A stretch of DNA of 64,000 nt from Rhodanobacter sp. OK091 (GTDB lineage: Bacteria > Pseudomonadota > Gammaproteobacteria > Xanthomonadales > Rhodanobacteraceae). The notes under the pieces are model-generated. The model was not told the origin of the DNA. It saw nothing but the letters and a program-made list of their open reading frames with translations, and searched no databases. Location: contig NZ_FRCH01000004.1 of NCBI RefSeq assembly GCF_900142825.1, positions 62,001-126,000 on the forward strand, read 5' to 3'. This document shows positions 63,476 through 64,000 of this stretch, one piece after another. How positions within the stretch are numbered: the stretch's first letter is position 1; each line of letters starts with the position of its first letter. The position numbers and the translations under genes are program-made.

Positions 63476-64000
63476 TCAAGGCGACGCGTTGGGCGCGCTG
63501 GATGTCGCTGCCGGAACACTGGCCGGCTCCACGGCCGGACAGCTGATCGCGCGGCGCACCGTCGACGCGTTTGGCAGTCCATACGGCTGGCCGATCGCAC
63601 TCATGCGCGTGGCCAGCGGCACGGCATTGCCATGCAGGCGCCAGTCGTAGATCACGCTGAACGCCATCACCCGCGCCACATACTCGCGGGTTTCCTTGAA
63701 CGGGATGGTCGCCACGAACAGGTCCGGCGTCAACGTGCCGCGCGCGGCCAGCCACTGGTCGACGCGGTTCGGGCCGGCGTTGTAGGCAGCGCTGGCCAGC
63801 CACGGCGAACCGTTGAAACGCTCGGCCATCTGCGCCAGATAGCGGGTGCCCAGCACGATGTTGGTGGCCGGGTCGTACAGCGTGTCGCCACCGCCCCAGT
63901 CGAGGCCATTGCGTTTGGCCACCAGCGCGGCGGTGGCGGGCACCAATTGCATCAGGCCGCGGGCGTCTGCGCCGGAGCGCGCATCGTCCATCCATGCGCT
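63476..64000 (-). CDS. slt: Soluble lytic murein transglycosylase (3' part)
   Basis: These are the C-terminal 174 residues of a periplasmic lytic transglycosylase, open to the window edge. The catalytic Glu (usually RQESAW) is just outside; SAW is the first visible sequence. ARSGADARGLMQLVPATA, TRYLAQMAERFNGSPWLASA and AAYNAGPNRVDQWLA are the family 1 lysozyme-like motifs, and DLFVATIPFKETREYVARVM follows. A Ser/Pro/Ala-rich tail ends the protein. It cleaves peptidoglycan to 1,6-anhydro-muropeptides. Confidence 0.92.
   Translation of the reverse strand, partial: SAWMDDARSGADARGLMQLVPATAALVAKRNGLDWGGGDTLYDPATNIVLGTRYLAQMAERFNGSPWLASAAYNAGPNRVDQWLAARGTLTPDLFVATIPFKETREYVARVMAFSVIYDWRLHGNAVPLATRMSAIGQPYGLPNASTVRRAISCPAVEPASVPAATSSAPNASP

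Overview
The window is high-GC gammaproteobacterial DNA and looks like the order Xanthomonadales, most likely family Rhodanobacteraceae (Rhodanobacter/Dyella-like). The type II secretion operon has the Xanthomonas xps gene order (E-F-G-H-I-J-K-L-M-N-D). Other genes typical of this order are a TonB-dependent receptor, a folB-folK-pteridine reductase cluster, an XAC0095-like small protein and abundant paired REP-like hairpins. The species assignment is inference; no rRNA or tRNA gene was found.

Layout. 1-8.9 kb: housekeeping and metabolic genes (end of monomeric isocitrate dehydrogenase, LysE exporter, TraB/GumN protein, aldo/keto reductase, LysR regulator, glutathione-dependent formaldehyde dehydrogenase, NYN protein, exported methyltransferase-like protein, RluE). 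9.0-17.7 kb: an AT-richer accessory island. It holds a PIN-like protein, two integron attC sites with their gene cassettes and no visible integrase, a phospholipase-D-like protein, an all-helical unknown, a GmrSD-type restriction gene cut by an in-frame TGA, an XAC0095-like small protein and a methyltransferase gene fossil. 17.7-30.1 kb: tatD, then the xps type II secretion operon. 30.1-36.2 kb: hrpB, a CHASE-PAS-GGDEF-EAL protein and an ArsR-like regulator.

36.2-40.45 kb holds a tandemly duplicated transcription unit. Each copy has a sigma70-like promoter, a long conserved 5' leader of about 250 nt, a secreted HExxE protein and the same strong terminator. The first copy also carries a PKD domain and a C-terminal beta-rich domain. 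These secreted proteins are plausible clients of the type II system. 40.5-47.4 kb: a flavoprotein, a divergent LysR regulator, and a decaheme cytochrome, MtrB/PioB porin and diheme cytochrome operon suited to electron transfer across the outer membrane. 47.4-64 kb: glutaminyl cyclase, DbpA, folB-folK, a DUF6159-like membrane protein, pteridine reductase, an EcsC protein, a TonB-dependent receptor with a Zur-box-like operator, a MidA-type methyltransferase, an LTA-synthase-like sulfatase, cca, a TPR/sulfotransferase-like protein with eroded cofactor loops, an NDUFA9-like reductase and the 3' part of slt.

The most unusual items are the integron cassette pair (one cassette carrying a winged-helix plus two-TM gene pair), the duplicated structured leader RNA, the nonsense-interrupted GmrSD gene and the porin-cytochrome electron conduit. 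No CRISPR array, transposase, integrase or prophage was seen.
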